From the NCBI RefSeq assembly GCF_003286085.1, contig NW_020825298.1, forward strand, positions 2,294,001-2,358,000: a stretch of DNA of 64,000 nucleotides, in the 5' to 3' direction. This DNA is from Drosophila persimilis. Its lineage: Eukaryota > Arthropoda > Insecta > Diptera > Drosophilidae. Numbering within the stretch: position 1 is the stretch's first letter; every line of letters starts with the position of its first letter. The notes beneath the pieces are model-generated. The model saw nothing but the letters and a program-made list of their open reading frames with translations, made no database searches and was not told where the DNA came from. The translations under genes and the position numbers were made by a program. Shown here piece by piece: positions 51,701 to 58,183 of this stretch.

Positions 51701-54533
51701 TCAGAGTTTCCCCCCCCCACTGGCCGCTGCTGATGTCATAAATGGAGATTAATCATGCTTCTGATGGGCATTTGGGGCACTGACATTGTCCGACATGGCC
51801 GGCACTTAAGCGGCTTTTGCTTTGGCGACAGTGCATTGCATTGTCAATAATTGTTCCTGGTTTATGCGCACAATTTAGTGCTTAAATTTGTTTGGGCCCC
51901 ACACACACCCCCCACCCCCCCGAAGGCAGGGGCAGGATGCCTTTCATACGAATAACCCGATAAAAGTCCTTTGTTTGAGGGTTTCTTGGGCTAGAATTGG
52001 GCTTTAAATTTGGGCCCCGTTTATCTTTATTTGGATGCCACGCTTCGTGGCAAGCGTGCAATCAGTTATGCTGTTTATTTTCCAATAAATTGATTAAAAT
52101 TTAAATAGTATTCCGCATCGTTGCTGCCAGGCAAGCGAGTCCATTAGGTTCCAAATTCTCTTTTTTTTCCGCTTTCAACTTTTCGCACCGCAAAACATTA
52201 CTTAATTAATTTGCACGCACATTCCATAGATAGTTTGACACGATTCTTTTTCAATCGCTTTCAGTTAATTGATTGCATATTCCATTAATCAGTGGGGGGG
52301 GAGGGTGGAGTGGGGGGCGGGGGCTGTATATTAATTAAAGCATTCGCACGAACACTTTGATTATGATAAACTGGCATTTAAGCGGCACCACACACACACA
52401 CACACACACCAGCACACACACACACACATTACAGCTTTATCTGGTTTCTATTTTTTTTATTTTTTTTTAATTTAATTCTTTGCGTTATTTATTTCGATCA
52501 AAAATGATTGCCGTGAAAATGTTGGGTGCTCTATCGGGCATCAGGCAGCAAGCGGCAGGCAGCAGGCGGCAGGCAGCACATAAATTCTCGGCTATCATAT
52601 CACATTAAAATAATTTATCTTCTTGCGTTATTTGTGGATGTTACAGCTGTGCCGTGGATGTGTGACACTCCAGGAGGACACTCTTGATTGGCCCTCGTCT
52701 AACTTTACATTTCGGGTGTAATTTCTCAGGCACGAACAGAGACGCACACGCACACGAACACACACACACACATACACTTGGACATGCCCCAAGCACACAC
52801 GATACACGACACACGGATGCCGAGAACGCGCACTCCGCCGTCAACAACTCAGAAAGTACTGACTGCCACATCCACAGCCCATCCAAAGGCTCCACGGATG
52901 CTGGACAGTACAGCAGTAGCCATAACAGTAGCCATAACAGTAGCTCTAACAGTAGCAGTTACTGCTAAGCCCCAGCCCCTGCCGCTGCTACGCTTCCTAA
53001 TGCGATAACAAGCAGTGCAGTCTCTTACGGCTCTTCTTCAGTAGGTTAGTAGGTTGCCGCCTGCCGGCCTCTGGAGGGAAATTTACTCTTGGCCAGAGAA
53101 AGCCGGCTGCTGTTAGCGCCCCCACAGCGATGTTAATCAGAAGTTGGTAGCACTGCTTCCCACGGCGGAGATGTCCACTCAACAAGTCCATGTACTTCAC
53201 ACATTTGGTGGGAATTGTAGTGCCTTTGGGGGGTCTAGGATTTATGTGTGTGTCCAACGAACAAAAGAAAGATACATATTTCTTAAGAAAAAGACCGACA
53301 ACAGTCCTAAGGAAACCATAAGTAACAAATTACGGCTAAAATGTTAAAATATATTCCCAAAATTCGCTAACAAATACTAGTATTTTCTTATAAAAATTTC
53401 AGTTCGAAATAATTTGTATTTCGTTGAGAAATAATCGCCTTAGTCGAATAAAGTAATGCCTTTTGTATAACAGCCAAAGCAGAGAGCAGTTTGCTGTTAA
53501 GTTAAGCTTAACATAAGTTTGCTAACATTAACATTGCTGCCCATTTAAAATATCCCTAACAGCATTACACTCTTAATTCTGCCATCCGCTGTTACTCCTG
53601 TTAACAGCTGCTGCCATTCTCTCGTCTGTTAAGCAGCTCCTATGCATAGCTATGGCTCTGTAATCTCTTTAACAGTCGCAGTCATGACTCTCTCTAACAG
53701 CCTCACTTTCGCTGTTAAGCCGCTCAACGGCTAGCATTTACTGTATAATCCAATGCCCAATTCAGAATTCCAAGAAAAGTAAATTAAATTATTTTCAGTA
53801 AATCTTCGACCTACGTATTTTTGGGTGAAGAAATTTTTAATTATTTCAGCAGTGGATATTATTCAATAAAATTATACTTTTAAGCTGGCGATTTAAGCCT
53901 TAAAGGCTGCCGCCTGACGCCCAGGCCGACTTGGAAAATGTCCCCATAACTCATGTACGTACGTGTGTGTGTGTGTGACGATTGTTGCATAATTTAAGTG
54001 CCGCACAACAACAACAAAAAAGGTAAAAAAAGCCTGGAAAGTTGGAAAATGATTTAAGCCGTTCCGGAGTCAGGGTCCCAGGTCCAGGCCTGTCTGCACG
54101 TGTGTGTGGTGTGTGGTGTGTGTGTGTGTGGTGTGTGCGTGCCTGGGACTCGCCATTACTTTGTATTTAATAAAACAATGTTGTCGACGCCCCAACCTGA
54201 GTGTTTCTGCTGTCCCCGTCAAAGGCATTATACGGCCGGAGCCCTTAAAAAACGTGGCCATCGCTGTGCAGGCCTGTCGAAAGTCAGAAACAAGCTTTCA
54301 CTTAACGAAAGCGAAAAATAGTGCACGAGAGTGTGTGTAATCCCATAAAAATTATTTATTTTGTGCGTATTGGTTGCCTTTTTTTTGTTGATTATTTGCT
54401 TTGCGCATTGCATTGGCTTTTTGAATCGGTGTAAACAAAAGCAGATGCTGAAATGGTTTTTCTTGTATTGTTTTTGCCTTTACTTACGCTTCCCCGAATC
54501 TCTGAATATTGTATTCAACGATATGCCACTTAC
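2462..54533 (-). CDS. CadN2: Neural cadherin, CadN2-like (13 coding exons, 5' end not found)
   Basis: A calcium-dependent cell-adhesion receptor of neurons: the extracellular cadherin repeats bind in trans and the tail links to catenins and actin. Thirteen exons join in one frame; every junction has GT-AG and agreeing phase, and the coding sum is 5,388 nt (1,795 codons plus stop). Order of domains, numbering from the first residue in the window: tail of a repeat 1-34, six cadherin repeats about 35-703 marked by DxND motifs at 26, 129, 243, 354, 478 and 582 and GDVNDN at 698, a degenerate repeat to about 801, Fcc region, EGF 977-1009, LamG 1013-1217, EGF 1218-1259, LamG 1268-1430, EGF-like Cys-rich part to 1534, membrane helix 1545-1570, cytoplasmic tail. 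I call CadN2 rather than CadN because the product is close to the short paralog's length, the tail differs from my recollection of CadN, and no duplicated mutually exclusive exons are visible. If upstream exons carry many more repeats, it would be CadN. Confidence 0.82.
2840..3013 (-). CDS. CadN2: CadN2 exon: tail, first part of beta-catenin site
   Basis: A 174-nt exon (phase 1 in, phase 1 out), residues 1639-1697. [17 protein letters not shown] and [10 protein letters not shown] match the beta-catenin-binding core of classical cadherins, where the serines of SLSSL are the phosphorylated positions in the family. Flanking introns are short (108 and 79 nt), as is usual for this end of the gene. 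Confidence 0.96.
3122..3352 (-). CDS. CadN2: CadN2 exon: end of membrane helix and juxtamembrane tail
   Basis: A 231-nt exon (phase 1 in, phase 1 out), residues 1562-1639. LALIFVLY completes the helix, [12 protein letters not shown] is the positive-inside stop-transfer segment, and [20 protein letters not shown] corresponds to the p120-catenin-binding juxtamembrane motif of classical cadherins. Acceptor TTGCTTTCAG, donor GTGAGTA. Confidence 0.97.
3783..4057 (+). repeat. Left arm of large inverted repeat
   Basis: The reverse complement of this stretch matches 4785-5061 at roughly 90% identity by eye, including CATCGGGAAAAATGTCG, TGAAATGAAGTTCAGTGCAG and GGCGGGGGCGCAGAAGGAGG. Weaker similarity continues outward to about 3670 and inward to about 4165, giving arms of some 490 bp. 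Both arms carry a short frame starting MCFSARK on the outward-pointing strand. Confidence 0.9.
4565..4756. mobile_element. MITE-like element nested in the inverted-repeat arm
   Basis: A 192-bp unit bounded by 14-bp perfect terminal inverted repeats, CAAGGGCGTACCCA at the left and its reverse complement at the right; similarity (AAGGGGG) continues inside both ends. Flanks read GCAGT and GCAGC, a probable 5-bp target duplication with one change. The opposite arm of the large repeat lacks this segment, so it inserted after the inverted repeat formed. No coding capacity. I do not recognise the family. Confidence 0.7.
4785..5061 (-). repeat. Right arm of large inverted repeat
   Basis: Inverted partner of 3783-4057. 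Similarity extends outward to about 5150 (a shared TTAAACATA / poly-T stretch) and inward to about 4470 once the 192-bp insertion at 4565-4756 is taken out. The loop between arms is about 300 bp. Confidence 0.9.
10067..10308 (-). CDS. CadN2: CadN2 exon: juxtamembrane EGF and first half of membrane helix
   Basis: A 242-nt exon (phase 2 in, phase 1 out), residues 1481-1562. It contains a calcium-binding-type EGF ([16 protein letters not shown]…[12 protein letters not shown]) followed by [17 protein letters not shown], the first part of the membrane helix. The helix is split between this exon and the next. In CadN the exon coding this region is, in family knowledge, duplicated as an alternative pair; I find no second copy between 3353 and 11618, which favours CadN2. 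Confidence 0.96.
10309..11618 (-). other. CadN2 intron, 1.3 kb
   Basis: No exon-like sequence seen. Holds an ACCGACAGCG(AC) short tandem at 10970-10995 and purine-rich stretches. An open frame of 187 codons on the minus strand has no recognisable domain and looks like chance. Confidence 0.8.
11619..11789 (-). CDS. CadN2: CadN2 exon: end of LamG2 and Cys-rich linker
   Basis: A 171-nt exon (phase 2 in, phase 2 out), residues 1425-1481. It completes the second LamG region ([11 protein letters not shown]) and starts a cysteine-rich stretch with [15 protein letters not shown] and YEC leading to the last EGF module. Acceptor TTTTGCAG, donor GTGAGTA. Confidence 0.95.
11790..12157 (-). other. CadN2 intron, 368 bp
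   Basis: Separates the two LamG2 exons; begins GTGAGACG and ends TTTTGCAG. Nothing else recognised. Confidence 0.9.
12158..14483 (-). CDS. CadN2: CadN2 exon: end of repeats, Fcc, EGF, LamG, EGF, LamG
   Basis: The largest exon, 2,326 nt, residues 649-1425. It finishes repeat 6 (GDVNDN, then KMQPG instead of the usual PxF), includes a degenerate repeat (about 704-801, ending SVTVRDI), then the Fcc region peculiar to invertebrate classical cadherins. Cysteine patterns follow: EGF at 977-1009 ([12 protein letters not shown]…[10 protein letters not shown]), LamG from [10 protein letters not shown] to [11 protein letters not shown] at 1218-1259 ([12 protein letters not shown]), and a second LamG ending SCLDDIR. 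This order is the hallmark of fly N-cadherin. The exon is very GC-rich and generates long open frames on both strands that are not genes. Confidence 0.97.
14484..16627 (-). other. CadN2 intron, 2.1 kb
   Basis: AT-rich. Contains GGAACAAGGAACCA short tandems (14857-14884) and ACCCAGGACTC/ACCCAGACC repeats (15001-15033). No coding sequence supported. Confidence 0.85.
16628..17542 (-). CDS. CadN2: CadN2 exon: cadherin repeats 4, 5 and 6 (part)
   Basis: A 915-nt exon (phase 1 in, phase 1 out), residues 344-649. Linkers seen in order are [22 protein letters not shown] and [11 protein letters not shown], bounding two complete repeats, with a third running to the exon end. Each has the DxD and LDRE or LDYE motifs ([14 protein letters not shown]). 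Codons are strongly GC-rich at third positions, unlike the AT-rich introns. The donor is GTATGT, used because GAT CGG A joins GA GGC in the next exon to keep the frame. Confidence 0.96.
17628..18048 (-). CDS. CadN2: CadN2 exon: end of second and most of third cadherin repeat
   Basis: A 421-nt exon (phase 0 in, phase 1 out), residues 204-344. It holds PLDRD, AQDEG, the linker [11 protein letters not shown], then the third repeat with VTENG, AIDYDDP and CCLDRE. A vicinal cysteine pair sits just before the LDRE calcium motif. The acceptor TTGTATAG is preceded by a (CT)13 microsatellite that serves as its pyrimidine tract. The donor is GTGAGT and the next intron is only 85 nt. Confidence 0.95.
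18061..18087. repeat. (GA)13 microsatellite used as splice-site pyrimidine tract
   Basis: On the minus strand this is a CT run ending about a dozen bases before the acceptor TTGTATAG of the exon at 17628-18048. Confidence 0.9.
18600..18619. repeat. Poly-C tract, 20 bp
   Basis: Uninterrupted C run in an intron, followed by GATCCCCG duplications. Confidence 0.95.
19869..20006 (-). CDS. CadN2: CadN2 exon: second cadherin repeat, middle
   Basis: A 138-nt symmetric phase-0 exon, residues 158-203. It starts VTATDGDVD, the DxD calcium motif of a cadherin repeat, and ends [14 protein letters not shown]. CadN is known for mutually exclusive exons; I looked for a second copy of this exon in the flanking introns (18049-19868 and 20007-23376) and found none. 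Because both ends are phase 0, skipping would keep the frame but remove the core of the repeat. Confidence 0.93.
20007..23376 (-). other. CadN2 intron, 3.4 kb
   Basis: Ordinary intronic DNA until about 22.8 kb, then an AT-only stretch. A 17-bp poly-G run lies at 22359-22375 and a TATA dinucleotide region at 22150-22190. No coding sequence supported. Confidence 0.85.
22900..23300. repeat. AT-only region with 20-bp tandem repeat
   Basis: About 400 bp almost without G or C. From 23141 to 23290 a 20-bp unit of AAT and AAATA blocks ending in AAG repeats about six times, with one to three extra AAT in the later copies. Confidence 0.9.
23377..23541 (-). CDS. CadN2: CadN2 exon: end of first full repeat, start of second
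   Basis: A 165-nt exon, symmetric in phase 0, residues 103-157. It contains [11 protein letters not shown], the canonical inter-repeat calcium linker, and then the first strand of the next repeat ([11 protein letters not shown]). The donor is GTGGGTT, weaker than the other donors in this gene. The exon sits just inside an AT-rich desert (22.9-23.3 kb) that follows it in transcript order. Confidence 0.93.
23542..24708 (-). other. CadN2 intron, 1.2 kb
   Basis: Contains CTG-rich sequence near 24000-24110 and a G run of 15 at 24687-24701 directly beside the donor of the upstream exon. No coding sequence supported. Confidence 0.85.
24709..24824 (-). CDS. CadN2: CadN2 exon: middle of first full cadherin repeat
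   Basis: A 116-nt exon (phase 1 in, phase 0 out), residues 64-102. It encodes [26 protein letters not shown], the central strands of a cadherin repeat with the LDxE calcium motif present as LDYE. The donor GTAAGTA is followed within seven bases by a run of 15 C (minus-strand sense), an unstable tract right against the splice site. Confidence 0.93.
25642..25647 (-). terminator. Poly(A) signal of the akirin-like gene
   Basis: AATAAA 33 bases past the TAG stop, followed by a T-rich GTTGATTTT element. It gives this nested gene its own transcript end. Confidence 0.75.
25681..26148 (-). CDS. Akirin-like protein, two exons, nested in CadN2 intron
   Basis: Akirins are small nuclear proteins that bridge transcription factors (Relish in flies) and SWI/SNF chromatin remodelling. 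Exon 1 is 25951-26148 (66 codons, start MSCLTLKR) and exon 2 is 25681-25896 (71 codons), separated by a 54-nt GT-AG intron in phase 0; together 137 residues. The N-terminus matches the family's M-x-C-x-TLKR start with a basic KRSRR nuclear signal. The C-terminal half carries the family signature: FTF at 77-79, [33 protein letters not shown], and the terminal SYLS. It is shorter than canonical fly akirin (about 200 residues): the middle serine/proline-rich part is reduced, and the region before SYLS has GGG insertions. It is intact, so probably functional, but clearly a diverged paralog rather than akirin itself. Confidence 0.85.
25897..25950 (-). other. 54-nt intron of the akirin-like gene with NAGNAG acceptor
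   Basis: Donor GTAAGA, acceptor CCCTCAGCAG. Using either AG changes the protein by a single Gln at residue 67 and keeps the frame. Confidence 0.8.
29033..29050. repeat. Poly-A tract, 18 bp
   Basis: Uninterrupted A run in AT-rich intronic DNA; no retroelement body recognised beside it. Confidence 0.9.
29190..29195 (-). terminator. Poly(A) signal after the small secreted-protein frame
   Basis: AATAAA on the minus strand 61 bases after the stop at 29256, in AT-rich sequence where such hexamers are common. Confidence 0.4.
29256..29489 (-). CDS. Candidate small secreted protein, 77 residues
   Basis: An ATG-initiated frame on the host strand, open to TAG. The first ~20 residues ([21 protein letters not shown]) look like a signal peptide with a hydrophobic core at 3-12. 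The mature part is basic and polar with one cysteine, [16 protein letters not shown] and a Lys/His-rich C-terminal stretch. AATAAA lies 61 bases past the stop and a TATA-like GTATTTAAG about 140 bases upstream. Size and layout recall fly accessory-gland or antimicrobial peptides, but I recognise no family. Sitting in AT-rich DNA, it could be a chance frame. Confidence 0.4.
   Translation of the reverse strand: MIVLLGIIHFLTLKTTLETNGGLDKCFFFLSSPKSHEPLAGHVRYHNGLPERWKYLSKKSHIFKHIDKMQINILSSL
30172..30232. repeat. CAGATA hexanucleotide array
   Basis: About ten tandem CAGATA units preceded by ACACAGAGACAG sequence. A three-copy version of the same hexamer sits in the 85-nt intron at 17576-17596. Confidence 0.95.
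30375..30518 (-). CDS. CadN2: CadN2 exon: repeat linker and start of first full cadherin repeat
   Basis: A 144-nt exon (phase 1 in, phase 1 out), residues 16-64. It carries the linker [10 protein letters not shown], a calcium-ligating DxND variant between two cadherin repeats, then the first strand of the next repeat ([13 protein letters not shown], with the xEN-type calcium motif as DEN) and the TVNAKDHNE turn. Acceptor TTTGCAG and donor GTGAGT are strong. The following intron contains two nested genes. Confidence 0.93.
32852..32869. repeat. Poly-C tract, 18 bp
   Basis: Uninterrupted C run in the 24-kb intron. Confidence 0.95.
33708..33745. repeat. (CA)n microsatellite
   Basis: About 19 dinucleotide units, continuing into GACAGAGAGGGAGAG. 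Confidence 0.95.
35707..36425 (+). repeat. 11-bp minisatellite (GCGAGACTTTA)n
   Basis: Roughly 55 tandem units of GCGAGACTTTA and close variants, decaying after about 36330. A variant pair, GCGAGACTTTA then GAGAGGCCTTC, recurs at 35828, 35949 and 36048, so blocks of 11 and 9 units were duplicated as larger segments. Because 33 nt is three units, all frames read as an 11-residue repeat, but stop codons and lack of start context argue against coding. Confidence 0.95.
38096..38120. repeat. Poly-C tract, 25 bp
   Basis: The longest C run in the window, with a (GAAGGC)n-like stretch about 90 bp beyond it. Confidence 0.95.
41632..41648. repeat. Poly-G tract, 17 bp
   Basis: Preceded by three GGAGCCT units. 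Confidence 0.95.
43155..43174. repeat. Poly-T tract, 20 bp
   Basis: Uninterrupted T run in the 24-kb intron; further C runs follow at about 43298-43309 and 43616-43626. Confidence 0.9.
48118..48165. repeat. 12-bp tandem CCTTTCTCCGTG x4
   Basis: Four units; the last two read CCTTTCTCCCTG. Confidence 0.95.
52389..52427. repeat. (AC)n microsatellite
   Basis: Interrupted once by AGC. Confidence 0.95.
52997..53257 (-). other. Unassigned open reading frame with one hydrophobic segment
   Basis: The frame is open from about 53330 to TAG at 52997. The best-looking part runs from [16 protein letters not shown] through a hydrophobic stretch ([17 protein letters not shown]) to a basic tail (LLKKSRKRL). 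No clear ATG opens the long frame; an in-frame ATG exists at KYM (53182), which would give about 61 residues. Codons are mixed and less AT-biased than the flanks. No family recognised. It may be a small membrane protein, an exon, or a fragment of the mobile-element-like DNA beside it. Confidence 0.3.
53440..53880 (+). mobile_element. Possible LTR-like remnant with clustered TTAACAG motifs
   Basis: About ten copies of CTGTTAA or TTAACAG (both orientations) lie between 53485 and 53735, followed by TGTATAATCC and, near 53866, an AATAAA. This arrangement resembles the U3-to-R order of a retrotransposon LTR. I could not find matching TG…CA termini or a target duplication, so the call is weak. The related 12-bp unit AGCCATAACAGT repeats at 52916-52953, on the other side of the ORF. 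Confidence 0.3.
54488..54533 (-). CDS. CadN2: CadN2 microexon (46 nt), most upstream exon recognised
   Basis: A 46-nt exon reading [15 protein letters not shown] plus one base. The acceptor is nine T then GCAG; the donor is GTAAGTA. It enters in phase 0 and leaves in phase 1, exactly what the next exon at 30518 needs, and the joined protein (…[18 protein letters not shown]) reads as the last two strands of a cadherin repeat, aligning with the equivalent stretch of the following repeat. Its first six bases are GTAAGT, so acceptor and a donor-like hexamer are back to back, the form of a recursive splice site. The intron after it is 24 kb. Skipping it would shift the frame into the next exon unless a different upstream exon is used. 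Coding role is inferred from phase and alignment. Confidence 0.75.
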
Positions 54534-54546
54534 CTGCAAAAAAAAA
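54533..54546 (-). promoter_or_regulatory. Recursive splice site (ratchet point) signature
   Basis: On the minus strand nine T, then GCAG, then GTAAGTGG: a consensus acceptor fused to a consensus donor, between two very long introns. This is the known form of Drosophila ratchet points. Confidence 0.55.
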
Positions 54547-55423
54547 GATACAGATAAACAGATTTAATTATGAAATTCGTGTTTGTCTTTCGTTCAATGA
54601 AAATACGGAATACAGATTTATGCAGAATTATGTCATAGATTTTCGCAAGACAAACAACTGGAAGTCCAACTAGTTCAGACCCGGCCCAAAGGCTCTGCCT
54701 GGCACCCAGCACCGGGCCATTATGATCGAACACGGCCAGCAATTGAGCGTCGCGGGGGGGGGGGCACAAATCATTTCGATTCGATGGAACCTGCCAGTCG
54801 GTCGGTGTATCATACATTTCCGCAATGGATTCATGGCCTGCCTCTTGGTCCGCCTCTGCTGTGGCATTTTGCTGGCAGGCAAAACATCTTGCCCCCGCCC
54901 CATGTCTGGCAGAAACCGCAGAAATGCATTACGCCCCCCCCCCCCGCCCCCCAGAAAGTGTTGCGAAGAGAGAAGAGGAGCTTAAGTTTTCGCCAATGTT
55001 TGTGGATGTTGACTAAATTCATATATAAGAGAGTGAGAGAGAGAGTCCGGGCTAATATCAAACGGAAGTGCCAAACACAACCACACAGAGACAGAGACAG
55101 GCATGTATCTGCATCTCTTTCGTTCTTTGGGCCATACATCTTGAGCTTGAGCTGGCAACATCGCTTTGGCTGCACTTGGCTTCGGTTTCCGTACACATTT
55201 GAGAAATGCATGTGGAAAATGCCAGCCACTGACTGCATTTGTAACTGTAACTGTAACTCTCCCTCTGTATCTGTATCTGTATCTGTGGGAGTGTGCGTGC
55301 GTATCTGTGTGTGTGTGTGTGTCTGTCTTGGCTAAGCGGCGCATTTCCTGGCCTGTGCCATCAACTAAATAGCATTCATTTACGTTGATTTATGCCGACT
55401 GAGAAAAGAGTCTGTGGAAAGAG

Positions 55424-55468
55424 GAGCCTGTAACGGGGAGCCTGTAGCCGGGAGCCTGTAGCCGGGAG
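55424..55468. repeat. 14-bp tandem GAGCCTGTAGCCGG x3
   Basis: Three units, the first reading GAGCCTGTAACGGG. Confidence 0.95.
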
Positions 55469-55856
55469 CATACTTTTTGTGGGGAAATTTATGCCCCAAA
55501 AGTGACACTTTAAAGTTGCAATAAAACCCGAGTGTCTTCGGTGTACCCGTTTTAAGGTTATTTATTGTTGCAAGTCAGCGATGTAATTACTTTTTCAACA
55601 CGCACTTGATAAGGGACTGCCCTCCGTGCTCCCCGCTCTCCTCTTCGCAGGTCAAATGCCAATGGCTGCATCTTTGTCAATTGCCAAGTGCAATTGATAA
55701 ATTGGCAATGGAGAGGCAAGGAGCGATGCTCCATTCCCATCCCCATTCCCATCCCCATCCCCACTTCTACTTATTCTAGTTCTTTTGCTGGAGCTTCTTT
55801 CTGTCATTGACAGTTCAATGTGCGCACTGATGCGCAAATATCAACTCCAATACACA

Positions 55857-55905
55857 CTCGCAGGACTCGCAGGACTCGCAGGACTCCCCGGACTCGCAGG
55901 ACTCC
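55857..55905. repeat. 9-bp tandem CTCGCAGGA
   Basis: Five units, one altered to CTCCCCGGA. Confidence 0.9.
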
Positions 55906-58159
55906 CACAGACCACATTCGCGTTCGGATACTCGGGTTTTTGCCCATTTTCACTGCGCTTTTTATGGCAGTTCGTGACCGAGTTGCATTTCTCCTTCGTC
56001 CTCGATTTTCGCTGTGCTTTCCTTTTTGCTCCTTTTTGTCTTTGAAATTGAATTAGTGGCATTGGCAGTTGGGCTTCCTAATCTTCGAATGGTTTAGCCG
56101 GCTGCCAAGTAATGGATGTGATAATTTGCTGCGAAAACCCAGCAGCAGCTGGCAACCAGTTCATTAAAAGTTAGAACCAGATTTCAGAGGGTTCTCTATC
56201 GAGCATCTGAAATGTGGGACATTGTCTCAACGGGTCGCATACCTTTGATCAATATCTGGGGGCCAGCACCCCCCTCCAGCAGCCCCTCCCTCCATTGTTA
56301 TTAACAAACAAATTTGATAGAGGAAAAAGCTCTTTATTTGGAAGGCAATACACACGGCAGACCTGCATGCGGAGCTCAAGCCACAAAAGTGCGCATATAA
56401 AAGATCTCATAAATTGAAATAAATAAGGAAAATAACAATTTCTACAGCACACACACGCACACACACACACACACATGCACATAGTGCAATAAATACTGGC
56501 AGGGGGGGGAGGGAGGGAGGATCCCCCAAACCCCCATCTAGACCTTGGCTGTAATATTCATAACTCTTTTCAAATGTGGTCAAGTGCTGCTGCTGCTGCT
56601 GCTGTCCTCTTAGCCGGCTCCGCATGTGTGTCCAGAGCTGTGGCCAGAACCAGAGCCAGGGCCAGGGCCAGGACCAAAACCAGAACGATTCGACAGCTTT
56701 TGATATTGCCCTGTCCCTGGACAATCCAGAATCCCCACCCCACTCTCTCCTCCACTCTCATTCTCGAATAGCAATAACTACAGTTGACTGGGCTTTGAAT
56801 CTAAGCCTGGCCGACACGACCTGACTTGATTTTGAGCGTCGAGAGCTGAGAGCTGAGAGTAGAGAGCCGAGAGAAGGTTGGAACATTTTATTAAAAACGA
56901 GCTGAACGATGGATGGACATGGAATATAGTACGAAAATTGCCACAACAAGATGCATTTCTCGCCACGTTCTCTGGCAATTGTAAAAATGAAGTCCAAACT
57001 GTGGCACCCCTCCCCTCCCCTCCCCTCCCCTCCGCCCCCGAACCCCGGGTACATTTGCCTCTTCTTCTGTTGCATTGTCTGGCGATTTATGGATTTTATT
57101 TGGCCACTTTTTACTCTTGTTGGCATTTGTCGCCTTTTGTATATTGTTAGCTTACTGCAGACTGCCCTCCAGCTCCAGCTACAGCCACGTACGTGCCATG
57201 GTATGTCCTGCAGGGGCTATCTTTTGTCGCACATATACTCTAGATACATATATGTATGTGTATGTTGTGGTAGGGCGGGAGTTTATGGGATTGCGACAAT
57301 TGCCTTGGCCATGAAATGGCAACTTTATAGCCACATCACAGCACAGGAATATATATATATTTTTTGAAGGGAGAACAAGTCGTAATTGAAGGGGATTTGG
57401 GATGTATTGGGGAGCTTACCCTCCTCCCGCCCCTTGGAACCCCTTCTCCGGCAATGGCAGCCCCTTTTCCACCTTATTAACCCACTTGAAAGTTGGCCGA
57501 GACCCAAAAACTAATCTGCCATCAGTTGAATTCTAATTAAATTCACACTTTGGTTGCCACGCCAGACATATGTTTGGGTCAGCCACAAGGGGGGAAGGAG
57601 AATCCCAGGGAGGACCCCCCATTAAACCCTTAAAAGCAATTACAACACATTTTAGGTATTTATGGAACAATAAAACGTTTAGGCACGAAACGTGGGCCAA
57701 AGCAAAGCCAAAGAAACAAACATTTTTAAATTCTTTTAAACTTAGAAAAAGTTTGGCATAAAAAACTGAGTGTAAACGGAAATAAAATGCTACAAAATAA
57801 TAAAATGTTGTCTTGCGCTCGCTGGGAGCCCTCGTAAAAACTCCAGATATAAACAACAGAAAAGCCAGGAAGGGGGGGGAGGGGGCTTGGAGATGTTATG
57901 CGCAGAATGGCGCCAAAAAAAGGGAACAAAGGGAGGAGGCAGGGACAGGCACTACCGAAGCAGTGGATACTCTTGCAGATCGAAGGTAAACCTTTTCGGG
58001 GCCTGGAAGGACTTCCTTCTAGGGATCTCTAGCCCCCCTTTTGGGAAGGGCATCGCCGAGCACTTGGAGTCGAAAAATAATTCTCAAACAATAAAAAAAG
58101 GGGAGCAAAACTTGTATTTTGTATTTTGTGTTCAACTACACCTAAAAAGTTGTCTCTTT

Positions 58160-58183
58160 GTGTGTGTGTGTGTGTGTGTGTGT
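58160..58183. repeat. (GT)n microsatellite
   Basis: About 12 units. Confidence 0.9.

Larger units (their letters stand above)
30519..54487 (-). other. CadN2 intron, 24 kb
   Basis: A single very long intron with no supported CadN2 exon. It holds simple repeats, poly-C/poly-G tracts, an 11-bp minisatellite and an unassigned ORF with a TTAACAG-rich neighbour near 53 kb. The remaining sequence is ordinary AT-biased fly intron with many TAATTA- and GAGA-type words, plausible ground for neural enhancers that cannot be singled out by eye. Confidence 0.8.

Noticed and set aside
57418-57480. Exon-like stretch with a GTAAGC donor on the minus strand
   Set aside because: Translation is Gly/Lys-rich without cadherin features; acceptor is poor.
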